40,699 nt of DNA, from assembly GCA_002392655.1 (NCBI GenBank), contig DGHK01000023.1, positions 722 to 41,420 of the forward strand, in the 5' to 3' direction. A model generated the notes under the pieces. That model did no database searches. It saw only the letters and a list, made by a program, of their open reading frames with translations, and had not been told where the DNA came from. A program made the translations under genes and the position numbers. Below, piece after piece: positions 16,867 through 25,810 of the stretch. This stretch comes from Lachnospiraceae bacterium UBA3850. GTDB lineage: Bacteria > Bacillota > Clostridia > Lachnospirales > Lachnospiraceae. The number at the start of each line of letters is the position of its first letter. The first letter of the stretch is position 1.

Positions 16867-18548
16867 ATGGATAGATTTGCAGAGTTTTTGGAAAGACTTA
16901 TCAGAACAACTCACACTGTCGAAGATTTCGATAGAGAGAAGTATGTTGAGGTAGTAAAGGACATATGTGAATACTATGGGATATGTAAGGGAGTTTCGGA
17001 ATTTTATCCAAGTATGTCTCTTGAGAGACTTGGTCAGGGTGAAGTATTCTGTGATTATGACAACGGAGAGGGTGAGAAGGTCGGCCTTCTTATTCGTGTG
17101 GTCAGTAAGACAAAAGCGGTTGTAAAGGGGACGCTTTATATACGTGCAGATGATGACGATTTTGATGAAGAAACATCGGATAAGTTGTCTTTATTGCTAA
17201 GTGTAATCCTGAGCTTTATCAGCTTCAGACGTTTACAGAGAGTTGTTGAAGAGTTTGGATTTCATGATGAAATGGGCTTCTATAATTATCGTGCTTTTGC
17301 AAGATATTTGAATCTTCAAAATGAGGAAGGAAAGCTTGCAGGGAAGCTTGCATTTAATGCGGATCTTCATAACTTTACTCTGGTCAATCAGGAAATAGGA
17401 AGACTGAATGGAAACTTAGTTCTTGAGAATTATTACAACTTTATCACGGAAATTATCGGAGATGAAGGAATAGTATGCAGACTGGGCGGTGACAAGTTTG
17501 TAGGTATCGTCACAGAGGATAGAAGGGACAGGCTGTTCCAGGCTTTTGAAGGTGAACCTATAGAGTTTGGGGATTCTGCCGGAAGAAGGGTCGTTGTTTC
17601 TGCTTCTGCAGGAGTTTTCAAGCTTCCGAATTCCTTCGTGCTTACATCCCCAGGAGATATAATGGACAAGATCATGCTTTCCTGTATTATTGCAAAGAAG
17701 AATGATAGCTCGGTAATTATGTATGATCAGAGTATGAATAATATGAATGAAAGAGCAAAGTGGGTTCAGAGACAATTCCGTGATGCTCTTGTTCGGGATG
17801 AATTCAAGGCTTTCTATCAGCCGAAGGTGGATATAACTAAAGGAGAAGTGGTCGGTGCCGAGGCACTGTGCCGTTGGCTCCATGAGGGTGGTATTATACC
17901 TCCGCTTGATTTTATACCTGTTTTGGAACAGGGAATGGATATCTGTGATCTCGACTTCTTTATGCTTGACAGAGCCTGCAAGGATATTCGCAGATGGCTG
18001 GATGAGGGGCGTGAGGTCGTAAAGGTTTCAGTCAACCTGTCCAGAAAGCATCTGGTGGATGTGGATCTGCTTAAACATATCATGGGTATAATCGACAGTA
18101 ATGATGTTCCACATCAGTATATTGAAATAGAGCTTACAGAGACTACAACGGACGTTCAGTTCGTGATCTGAAGAGGGTTGTTACTGGACTACGTCGTGAG
18201 GGTGTAAGCACTGCAGTGGATGATTTCGGAATTGGTTATTCATCCCTTAATTTGATCAGAGAGGTTCCATGGGATGTCATCAAGGTTGATAAAAAATTCC
18301 TTCCACTTGACGGAGAAAGTGAAAACAGTATAACCAATATCATGTTCAGACATGTTATAGCTATGGCTCATGATATGGGAATCAAATGTGTTGTTGAAGG
18401 AGTTGAAACTAAAGAACAGCTCGAGCTTCTTCGGAAGAATGAGTGCTATCTGGCACAGGGCTTCTATTATGATAAGCCTCTTCCGGTTGAGGATTTTGAG
18501 AAACGTCTGAATAATAAGAAATATGATCAGGGAATTAACATAGAATAA
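16867..18548 (+). pseudogene. GGDEF-EAL c-di-GMP phosphodiesterase gene, interrupted by a frameshift
   Basis: The first frame (16867-18171) holds an N-terminal sensor-like region, a GGDEF domain whose signature is GGDKF (residues 207-211, so probably no cyclase activity), and the first half of an EAL domain (AEALCRWL, VSVNLSRKHL, IEIELTETTTD). It stops abruptly at VQFVI. The rest of the EAL domain is in the -1 frame, continuing with RDLKRVVTG, DDFGIGYSSLNL, KVDKKFL and VVEGVETKEQL to 18548. Loss of a single base near 18162-18166 (TTC-GT read where TTC-CGT would restore FRDLK) explains this. Reunited, it would be a normal EAL phosphodiesterase. It could be a true inactivation, a sequencing error or, less likely, a programmed shift; no slippery heptamer is visible. 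Confidence 0.85.
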
Positions 18549-18610
18549 TCGATGGTTTATAAGAAAAGGATGAAGCTTTCATATCCTTGGCAAAGTGAGG
18601 ATAACAAAGT

Positions 18611-19435
18611 ATGGATATAAAGGGTTTTGTTAAAAAAAAGGCAAATTCCATCAGTGATCAGAAGTGGTTTAAGCATCTGAAAACCATAAATGAGCATAAG
18701 TTGGAGGTTGGCAAAAATTGTTTTAGATGCGGACTATATAAACAGGGAATCCTGCATGATCTCTCGAAGTATTCGTGGACGGAGTTTTCTGTCGGGGCAA
18801 AGTATTATCAAGGAAACAGAAGCCCGAATGAGGCTGAGAGAGAGGATATAGGCTACACATCCTCGTGGCTTCATCACAAGGGAAGAAATAAGCATCATCT
18901 GGAATATTGGCTGGACTATGACCTGGAAAAAAGAGATGGCTCAGTGACAGGAATGAAGATGCCGGATAATTATATAATAGAGATGTTCTGTGACCGCGTG
19001 GCAGCCAGCAAGATATATCACAAGGATGATTATTCCGATAGATCTGCTCTTGATTATTATCTGAACGGAAAGAGTAAGAATATCCTTCATCCGTATACCA
19101 GAAAGAAGCTGGAAAAGCTTCTCTATATGCTTGCCGAAAAGGGCGAGGATTATACATTTGAATATGCCGCCAGATATGTGAAGGGATATAAGGCATATAA
19201 GAAGAGACAGAAGTATAAGACCAGACTTCAGAAGAAGTATGGTAAGAAATATGAGAAGAAGCTGGATGCAAAGCTTGATAAGCTTAGAGCTAAGGATCTG
19301 GAACATCTGACGGATCATAAGTACGAGAACTGTTATAAGAACAAGCTTGTAAAGAAGTATAATAAGCGTCTCAATTCCAGATATCATAGAAGGGAAAATG
19401 CTGATATAAAGAGACTTAGAAAGAAGGAAAACTAG
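18611..19435 (+). CDS. DUF5662-like protein with a basic C-terminal tail
   Basis: The 274-aa product opens with MDIKGFVKKKANSISDQKW and then has a His-rich core (LYKQGILHDLSKYS, SSWLHHKGRNKHHLEYWLDY, then MPDNYIIEMFCDRVAASKIY). This matches my memory of DUF5662, a family of unknown function whose His/Asp pattern suggests a metal site. The last 90 or so residues are extremely Lys/Arg/Tyr-rich and probably helical, perhaps a nucleic-acid-binding or disordered extension. GTGAGGAT precedes the ATG. The stop codon shares one base with the GTG start of dnaE, so the two are translationally coupled. Confidence 0.65.
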   Translation: MDIKGFVKKKANSISDQKWFKHLKTINEHKLEVGKNCFRCGLYKQGILHDLSKYSWTEFSVGAKYYQGNRSPNEAEREDIGYTSSWLHHKGRNKHHLEYWLDYDLEKRDGSVTGMKMPDNYIIEMFCDRVAASKIYHKDDYSDRSALDYYLNGKSKNILHPYTRKKLEKLLYMLAEKGEDYTFEYAARYVKGYKAYKKRQKYKTRLQKKYGKKYEKKLDAKLDKLRAKDLEHLTDHKYENCYKNKLVKKYNKRLNSRYHRRENADIKRLRKKEN

Positions 19436-22400
19436 TGGCTTTCACACATTTACATGTGCATACCGTATATAGTCTGCTGGATGGCTTTGCCAAAATTCCC
19501 GAACTCGTATCAAGGGCGAAGGAACTCGGATTTGACAGCCTGGCCATAACAGACCATGGGGTTATGTATGGAGTGATAGAATTCTATAAAGAGTGTAAGA
19601 AACAGGGGATAAAGCCGATTCTCGGATGTGAGGTTTATGTTTCTCCGGGAAGCAGGTTTGACAGAGAGACCGGTGCAAATGATGAGAGATATTATCATCT
19701 CATATTACTTGCAGAGAACGAAACCGGTTATCGCAATCTGACCAAGATCGTGTCCTTCGGTTTTACTGAAGGCTTTTATTATAAGCCGCGAGTAGACAGA
19801 GAGCTTCTTGAGAAATACCATGAGGGGCTTATCTGTCTATCTGCATGTCTTCAGGGAGAGGTTGCATTTTACCTGAGAAGAAGACTCTATGATGAGGCGA
19901 AGAAGGCGGCACTGTGGCACAGGGATGTTTTCGGTGAGGGAAACTATTTCCTGGAAATGCAGGATCATGGGCTGAGTGATGATGTGATAGTAAATACTGA
20001 TCTAAAACGTCTGTCACAGGAAACGGGAATAGAGCTTGTCTGCACAAATGATTCTCATTATGTCAGAGCTGAGGATGCGGAGGCTCATGATATACTTTTA
20101 TGTATGCAGACCGGTACTACTGTTGATGATGAAAATCGTATGAGGTACGAGGGCGGACAGTACTATCTGAAGTCTGAGGAAGAGATGAGTTCTCTTTTTC
20201 CATATGCAAAAGAGGCACTTGAAAATACACACAAGATAGCTGAGAGATGTAATGTGGAAATAGTTTTCGGTGAGCAGAAGCTTCCAAAGTATGATGTGCC
20301 TGAGGAGTATCCTGATGCGTTCAGTTATCTGAAGGAGCTTTGCGAGAATGGTCTGAAGGAACGTTACAAAGAGGTGACGCCTGAGCTTAAGGAGAGACTT
20401 GATTATGAGCTCGGTGTTATCAAGGATATGGGCTTTGTGGATTATTTTCTGATAGTTTGGGACTATGTGAACTATGCGAAGAATAATGGTATCAGTGTAG
20501 GCCCGGGAAGAGGTTCTGCGGCAGGAAGTATCGTGTCATATGCTCTTAAGATAACAAATATAGATCCTATCAGGTATAGTCTTATCTTCGAGAGATTTCT
20601 GAATCCGGAGAGAGTAAGTATGCCGGATATAGATATAGATTTTGCTCCTGAAGGCAGGCAGGAGATGATCAGATATGTCTCCCAAAAGTATGGACCTGAA
20701 AAGGTTGTTCAGATCATATCCTTTGGAACTCTGGCAGCCAGAAATGCAGTCAGAAACGTAGGGCGTGTTCTGAACATTAACAGAAGTCTGGTTGATATAG
20801 TCGCAAAGTCGATTCCCGGTGGTGCAAAGCCTATGACTCTTGGACAGGCACTTGAAGAGGCACCGGATTTTATAAAGCTTTATAATGAGAATCCTGATGT
20901 TAAATATATGGTGGATCTGGCAAAGAAGCTTGAAGGTGTTCCGAGTCATCCATCACAGCATGCTGCGGGAGTTGTAATAGGCAGGGAGCCTATAGTCGAG
21001 TATGTTCCTCTATGTAAAAATAGTGGTGACTCGCCCGTTTCAACTCAGTTTGAAAAGGATACACTGGAACAGCTGGGACTTCTCAAGATGGACTTCCTGG
21101 GACTCAGAAACCTGACGGTAATTGCAGATGCTATCGAGAGCATAAAAGAAAGAACAGGAAAAGAGATAGACATAGATAACATACCTCTGGATGATCCGAA
21201 GGTATTTGAACTTATAGCATCCGGTGAATGTGCCGGAGTATTCCAGTTGGAGAGCGGTGGAATGCAGAGCTTCATGAAGAGGCTCAGACCAACTACTATC
21301 GAGGATATAGTTGCAGGTATATCTTTATATAGACCGGGTCCTATGGACTTTATCCCTCAATATATTCAGGGTAAGAAGAATAAGGAGTCGATCAAATATG
21401 AGACACCGGAGCTGAAGCCTATCCTGGAGAATACATATGGATGTATAGTTTATCAGGAACAGGTTATGCAGATAGTTATGTCCCTTGCCGGTTACAGCAT
21501 GGGTAAGTCGGACGAGGTCCGTCGTGCCATGTCAAAGAAGAAGGCAAGTGTCATGGAGAAGGAACGTGAGAACTTCGTTTACGGAAATGAAGAGATGAAT
21601 GTTCCGGGCTGCATAAAGAACGGAATAAGTGAAGAGGTTGCGAACAAGATATATGATGAGATGACGGACTTCGCCAGTTATGCATTTAACAAGTCACATG
21701 CGGCGGCTTATTGTATAGTCACCTATCAGACTGCATATCTGAAAACGTATTACCCTCTGGATTTTATGGCTGCACTTCTTACATCGGTAAGGGATAATTC
21801 TACCAAGCTTGCAACCTACATAGAGGCAGTTAAGCGTATGGGAATCAAGATACTCTCGCCTGATATCAATGAGGGTTATGGCAAGTTTACGGTTGCCGGT
21901 GATGCCATAAGATATGGCATGTCTGCTATTAAGTCTGTTGGTGACAGCGTGGTTGATGCAGTTCTTGAGGAGAGAGAAAGCAACGGTAGGTTTAAGGACT
22001 TAAGAGATTATATAGACCGTATGTCCGGAAAGGAAGCTAACAAGCGTACTATTGAAAGTTTCATCATGGCGGGTGCATTTGACTGTTTTGGAAAAAACAG
22101 GAGACAGATGATGATGGCATATCCGGAGATAACCGGAGCGGTCACAAACGAGAAGAAGAAAAATGCATCGGGTCAGATGTCGCTTCTTGATTTTATGGGA
22201 GAAGAGGAGAAGGAAGCGTTCGATGTTGAGTATCCGGATGTTCCTGAATTCTCTGAGGATATAATCTTAAGTGGCGAGAAGCAGATGCTAGGTCTCTATA
22301 TAAGCGGACATCCGCTGGATGGAGTCAGGGATTATCTAAGTAAGAATACGGATATAACCTCTATTGATTTTGAAATAGAGGAGGAAACCCAGACAGCAAA

Positions 22401-22914
22401 TGCTGTGGACGGCAGATCATATACCTATGGCGGTATGATTGAAAGTGTCCAGAAGAGGATAACCCGTAAGGGTGAAAATATGGCAATTCTCAGGGTTGAA
22501 GATTTCTATGGGACAGTCGAGGTGCTGGTATTCCCGAAGGCTTTTGAAAAGTACAGGGATCTTCTGGAGGAAAATACTCCTGTCATAATTAAGGGACGTG
22601 CTCAGGTTTCCGAGGCCGAAAGCAAGATACTTCTTTCAGAGATGTATTCGATGAATGAGATGGTTGAAAAGGAGAAGGCAAGAGCTATGCAGCTCTGGAT
22701 CCTTTTTGACAACAAGGAAAGCTTTGAGAAGGGCAGGGATGATCTGGCCATGCTTCTCGGAGAACATAAGGGTAACACTCCTGTTTACGTACAGTTAAAG
22801 GAGGAAAAGAAGGCAGTCAGGATGATGCCGAATGCTGATATAGGAAGCGGTGTTGAGGAAGCCCTTAAGCTTTCATATGGAAAGGACAGGGTACTTGTCA
22901 GAGAGACTAAGTGA
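19435..22914 (+). CDS. dnaE: DNA polymerase III alpha subunit, DnaE type
   Basis: C-family replicative polymerase subunit; firmicutes with PolC use DnaE alongside it for lagging-strand initiation. The 1159-aa protein has an N-terminal PHP domain (FTHLHVHTVYSLLDG, AITDHGVMYG), the palm with catalytic aspartates in MPDIDIDF (Asp398, Asp400, Asp402), GPGRGSAAGS, and the fingers and tandem HhH region. Near the C-terminus is an OB fold (GGMIESVQKRITRKGENMAIL). The start is GTG, overlapping the previous stop by 1 nt with AAGGA upstream; it gives the canonical N-terminus. No exonuclease domain is inserted in the PHP domain, which separates it from PolC. Confidence 0.97.
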   Translation: MAFTHLHVHTVYSLLDGFAKIPELVSRAKELGFDSLAITDHGVMYGVIEFYKECKKQGIKPILGCEVYVSPGSRFDRETGANDERYYHLILLAENETGYRNLTKIVSFGFTEGFYYKPRVDRELLEKYHEGLICLSACLQGEVAFYLRRRLYDEAKKAALWHRDVFGEGNYFLEMQDHGLSDDVIVNTDLKRLSQETGIELVCTNDSHYVRAEDAEAHDILLCMQTGTTVDDENRMRYEGGQYYLKSEEEMSSLFPYAKEALENTHKIAERCNVEIVFGEQKLPKYDVPEEYPDAFSYLKELCENGLKERYKEVTPELKERLDYELGVIKDMGFVDYFLIVWDYVNYAKNNGISVGPGRGSAAGSIVSYALKITNIDPIRYSLIFERFLNPERVSMPDIDIDFAPEGRQEMIRYVSQKYGPEKVVQIISFGTLAARNAVRNVGRVLNINRSLVDIVAKSIPGGAKPMTLGQALEEAPDFIKLYNENPDVKYMVDLAKKLEGVPSHPSQHAAGVVIGREPIVEYVPLCKNSGDSPVSTQFEKDTLEQLGLLKMDFLGLRNLTVIADAIESIKERTGKEIDIDNIPLDDPKVFELIASGECAGVFQLESGGMQSFMKRLRPTTIEDIVAGISLYRPGPMDFIPQYIQGKKNKESIKYETPELKPILENTYGCIVYQEQVMQIVMSLAGYSMGKSDEVRRAMSKKKASVMEKERENFVYGNEEMNVPGCIKNGISEEVANKIYDEMTDFASYAFNKSHAAAYCIVTYQTAYLKTYYPLDFMAALLTSVRDNSTKLATYIEAVKRMGIKILSPDINEGYGKFTVAGDAIRYGMSAIKSVGDSVVDAVLEERESNGRFKDLRDYIDRMSGKEANKRTIESFIMAGAFDCFGKNRRQMMMAYPEITGAVTNEKKKNASGQMSLLDFMGEEEKEAFDVEYPDVPEFSEDIILSGEKQMLGLYISGHPLDGVRDYLSKNTDITSIDFEIEEETQTANAVDGRSYTYGGMIESVQKRITRKGENMAILRVEDFYGTVEVLVFPKAFEKYRDLLEENTPVIIKGRAQVSEAESKILLSEMYSMNEMVEKEKARAMQLWILFDNKESFEKGRDDLAMLLGEHKGNTPVYVQLKEEKKAVRMMPNADIGSGVEEALKLSYGKDRVLVRETK

Positions 22915-22965
22915 GAGTGATGGTTTTTAAGCAGCTGATCTGAAGGAATCAGAGAAAGGGGCAGT

Positions 22966-23793
22966 ATGGAGAATATCATATCACAAAACAACGGAAAGGT
23001 CAGAACTGTAGTCAGGCTGCTCAGTGGCCCGAAGGAGAGAAAATATCTGGGAAGATATGTTGTTGAAGGTACTAGAATGGTCAGGGAGATTCCAGACAAG
23101 GACCTCGACAGCATATTTATGACACAGGCATATGTTGATAAGACTATGAATGAGGATTTCAGAATCAGAAATCTGGTCGAGAAAGCAGTGCTTAGATCCA
23201 GATGCTATATTGTGACGGAACCTATTATCAGAAAGATGTCAGATACCAGACATCCGCAGGGAATCATAGCTACTGTGAATACAAAAAACTATACTGTTGA
23301 TGAACTGCTCCAGGAGGGTGGATCAACGCCTATGTTCATCGTTCTTGAGAGACTTCAGGATCCCGGTAATATGGGAACCATCATAAGAACAGCAGAGGCT
23401 GCCGGTGCCACCGGAATACTGATCAGCTATGATTCTGTAGATATATACAGCCCGAAGGTTGTCAGAGCTACCATGGGTTCCATCTTCAGGATGAAGTTCG
23501 CGAATACATTTGACATCATAGGTGATCTGACGAAGATGAAGAATGCCGGAATCAGACTGTATGGTATGCATCTGAACGGCTCATCTATATATGAAACCGA
23601 CCTCAGACAGCCGGCTGCCTTCCTTATAGGAAATGAAGGAGCGGGGCTTACAAATGAAGTCAGCAGACAGGTAGACAGCCTCCTCAAGATTCCGATGAAG
23701 GGTGAGGTGGAGAGTCTGAACGCTGCGGCGTCTGCAACTGTAATTATGTATGAGACTATGAGACAGAGATATGCCGATAAGTACAATATGTAA
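22966..23793 (+). CDS. TrmH/SpoU-family RNA 2'-O-methyltransferase
   Basis: SAM-dependent methyltransferase acting on rRNA or tRNA ribose. The 275-aa protein has a substrate-binding N-terminal domain (about 1-105) and a SPOUT knot domain with the three family motifs: LERLQDPGNMGTIIRTAEA, LIGNEGAGLTNE, and IPMKGEVESLNAAASATVI. Length and motifs fit the RlmB/TsnR-like branch, but the exact modified nucleotide cannot be read from sequence. It starts 52 nt after dnaE in the same direction and ends directly against the stop codon of the leftward gene, with no spacer. Confidence 0.93.
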   Translation: MENIISQNNGKVRTVVRLLSGPKERKYLGRYVVEGTRMVREIPDKDLDSIFMTQAYVDKTMNEDFRIRNLVEKAVLRSRCYIVTEPIIRKMSDTRHPQGIIATVNTKNYTVDELLQEGGSTPMFIVLERLQDPGNMGTIIRTAEAAGATGILISYDSVDIYSPKVVRATMGSIFRMKFANTFDIIGDLTKMKNAGIRLYGMHLNGSSIYETDLRQPAAFLIGNEGAGLTNEVSRQVDSLLKIPMKGEVESLNAAASATVIMYETMRQRYADKYNM

Positions 23794-25245
23794 TTAGTCG
23801 TAATGATCGAAATCTAAAGAGTGTACAGTAACCAGATCATCCGGAATCATGTATTCCGGATGATTTAGATTGTACATACTTGTATAAAGCTGCATATCAT
23901 AATAATCCACGTCAGGTGTGTTCCTTAGCAGATCATCGATTATCATAGCTTCCATATCCAGTGTGAGCAGAGGCTGATCGATTCGCCGGTCTCCTAGATT
24001 TACTGCTTCAGTTCTTGGTGGTGCAATCTTTACAGGACCAAGCAGGTAGCACGTCTCACCTATGTTTCCAGACAGATTTTTAAATAGATCAAAATAATCC
24101 AGATCATCATTCAGATAGATTCCCATTTCGTAGGCGGTATTATATACGAAGTCCATATTGTAAGGTCCGTAGTTATCGATGGCAGCGACCTCCTGCGGGA
24201 TTACTCTGAGTGAGGTGCAGTATTTTGTATCTCCGATCAGCATCTCGTTTATGTGTGGATAATAAACGGCTTTTATTTCACACTTGTCAGAATTTGAAGC
24301 TTCGTCGATAAAAAACTCAAGTATTCCGGATTTTGGAAGCTTTGAGTCTACCGTCACTTCGCTTAGATTAATCTGGAATATAAACGTCAGAGGAAGACCG
24401 TTAATCGAAGAGACAGGAGCGTCCTTTGTTCCGTCTTCATATGGAACGCCTCCTGCACGACTTCCGGTATAGGAAGCAGGCTTATCATCTGTACCTAGTA
24501 TAAGAGCGAGAGCCTTGCTTTTTTCGAGTATTTTTTTATATAGCCTATCTATATCCTCCTGAGGTGGAAGTATAGGTGTCCTTTTTAATACCACATCAGC
24601 CTTTTTCTTTTTGAAGTGACTGCTCACTATAAGAAAAACACCAAGGAATATTATCAGGAAGAATACAATGCTTGAACCGATCCCGTCGCTGATAGACTCC
24701 TTTTTGTTTGCGACAGCCTCTAAGACGAAGAATAGCTCGCAGAAGCCAAAGGAGGCGACAAGTATTCCAAGAAAGTTTAGAAAGACATAAACAAATCTTC
24801 CGAAAGCGTATCTGATAAGTGATATACCGGCATAGATAACACCGAGGAAGAAACAGACTACTCCGGCATCTTTTGTGATATCGGTAAAGTGTTTACTTTC
24901 CATCGCCCGGTACCCCTGGTATAACATAAGACAAGAGATAATAATAAGTCCGAGTCCGATAAGAATAGCAAGTATTCTTACGAATAGATTTCTCTTATTA
25001 TAACGGGCTGTAAGTACATATTTAATCTTTGCATACCTTGGCCTTGCCGGATCTTCTTCTATGGAGACCTTGTTATTGGTAATCAGCTTAACGGTTTTCT
25101 CATACTCGTATTCATCCTCTAATTGAACATCATAAAAACGTCCGTTATAGGCAAAACGGGCGTTGTAACCTGAACCTTGCTTTGTAAAGTGTACGGTATA
25201 GTCCGGCATCTCGATGGTATTGTTATAATCAGAAAAACTTTCCAT
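23794..25245 (-). CDS. Multi-pass membrane protein, unknown function
   Basis: Not recognised. The 483-aa product has an N-terminal soluble portion of about 85 residues with beta-like pattern (YTVHFTKQGSGYNARFAYNG). Three to four hydrophobic segments follow between about residues 85 and 210, then a 270-residue C-terminal domain that is hydrophilic and probably cytoplasmic. The ATG at 25245 has GAGGTG 9 nt upstream. It is the only leftward gene in a 20 kb stretch and is convergent with the methyltransferase gene, stop to stop. The palindromic element at 25307-25481 lies immediately upstream of it. Confidence 0.75.
   Translation of the reverse strand: MESFSDYNNTIEMPDYTVHFTKQGSGYNARFAYNGRFYDVQLEDEYEYEKTVKLITNNKVSIEEDPARPRYAKIKYVLTARYNKRNLFVRILAILIGLGLIIISCLMLYQGYRAMESKHFTDITKDAGVVCFFLGVIYAGISLIRYAFGRFVYVFLNFLGILVASFGFCELFFVLEAVANKKESISDGIGSSIVFFLIIFLGVFLIVSSHFKKKKADVVLKRTPILPPQEDIDRLYKKILEKSKALALILGTDDKPASYTGSRAGGVPYEDGTKDAPVSSINGLPLTFIFQINLSEVTVDSKLPKSGILEFFIDEASNSDKCEIKAVYYPHINEMLIGDTKYCTSLRVIPQEVAAIDNYGPYNMDFVYNTAYEMGIYLNDDLDYFDLFKNLSGNIGETCYLLGPVKIAPPRTEAVNLGDRRIDQPLLTLDMEAMIIDDLLRNTPDVDYYDMQLYTSMYNLNHPEYMIPDDLVTVHSLDFDHYD
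23836..23864. terminator. Perfect 12-bp hairpin at the convergent gene ends, possible terminator of the methyltransferase transcript
   Basis: ATCATCCGGAAT (23836-23847) and ATTCCGGATGAT (23853-23864) pair perfectly around a 5-nt loop, 43 nt after the rightward stop. The following TTTAGATT is only a weak T-tract. The sequence also codes for part of the C-terminus of the leftward protein. Confidence 0.45.
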
Positions 25246-25306
25246 ATATTCGCACCTCGTAACTCAATATATCACATTTGCAGTTTCGTTGCACTGTTTG
25301 TTCTTT

Positions 25307-25481
25307 TAACTCACGCCTCGCAGCTGAACATAATACTTTTCTCGACACTGCTCTCGCACGGTTTGGGTAAACCCCTAGCGGATGCTAAGCTCTCACTTCG
25401 TGCTTTGCACTCGTGAATCGCTAAGCACCGAGACCCAAAACGGTCTCGAAAAGTATTTGTCAGACTGCGAGGCGTGAGTTA
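25307..25481. repeat. 175-nt palindromic element with nested hairpins
   Basis: The ends are a perfect 17-bp inverted repeat, TAACTCACGCCTCGCAG (25307-25323) against its complement at 25465-25481. After small bulges the pairing continues with CTG-ACA/TGT-CAG, then 10 bp of AATACTTTTC (25332-25341) with GAAAAGTATT (25448-25457). The interior can form further stems: GGTTT/AAACC, CGAGACC/GGTCTCG (25429-25448) and TAGCG/CGCTA (25376-25423). It has no credible ORF. It could be a MITE-like dispersed repeat or a structured RNA; it lies between two divergent transcription units. Confidence 0.85.
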
Positions 25482-25495
25482 TTTCCTATAAATGT

Positions 25496-25524
25496 TTGAC
25501 ATATAAATGGCTGAGTGTTATTCT
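25496..25524 (+). promoter_or_regulatory. Promoter of the dapA leader
   Basis: A consensus TTGACA (25496-25501) and TATTCT (25519-25524) are separated by 17 nt, just ahead of the lysine riboswitch. Predicted start is near 25531. Confidence 0.8.
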
Positions 25525-25535
25525 AGAACATGAAT

Positions 25536-25703
25536 GTAGAGGATGCGATGATTATAAGTAACGTATCGGATGAGGCTGGCTCGTGCGAAGATACGCGAAA
25601 GGATGATTCGCCGAAGCAATGGCTTTCCAGAGAAGTCATAAGCTGGGACTTGAATTAAGAGTTCAAGGACTGTCATCCTTGAGTTTAGGATGGAGTGCTA
25701 CGG
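25536..25703 (+). promoter_or_regulatory. Lysine riboswitch (L-box)
   Basis: The conserved L-box blocks appear in order: AGAGGATGCGATG (25538-25550), AAGTAACGTA (25556-25565), GCGAAAGGATGATTCGCCGAAG (25595-25616), then CTGGGACTTGA with TCAAGGACTGTCA (25643-25675) and finally GGAGTGCTACGG. GTAG at the 5' end pairs with CTAC at the 3' end as P1. A terminator follows, so lysine binding should end transcription before dapA, matching the pathway: dapA and dapB commit aspartate semialdehyde to lysine and diaminopimelate. Confidence 0.92.
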
Positions 25704-25718
25704 TATAGAGATTATTCT

Positions 25719-25756
25719 ATGGACCGAAACCTCCGTTTTGGTCCATTTCTTTTTTT
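25719..25756 (+). terminator. Riboswitch-controlled terminator ahead of dapA
   Basis: ATGGACCGAAAC (25719-25730) pairs with GTTTTGGTCCAT (25735-25746), 12 bp with one G-U pair and a CTCC loop. A T-rich tract follows (TTTCTTTTTTT). GGACCAAAA at 25763-25771 could pair with the same 3' arm. Confidence 0.9.
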
Positions 25757-25810
25757 GGGAGGGGACCAAAAAGCTATCAAACAAAAACGTTGTCAGAGGA
25801 GGACAAAAAT

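Noticed and set aside
25177..25416. Rightward 79-aa frame through the palindrome
   Set aside because: It starts inside the leftward membrane gene and runs across the inverted repeat; the structure explains the sequence better than a protein.
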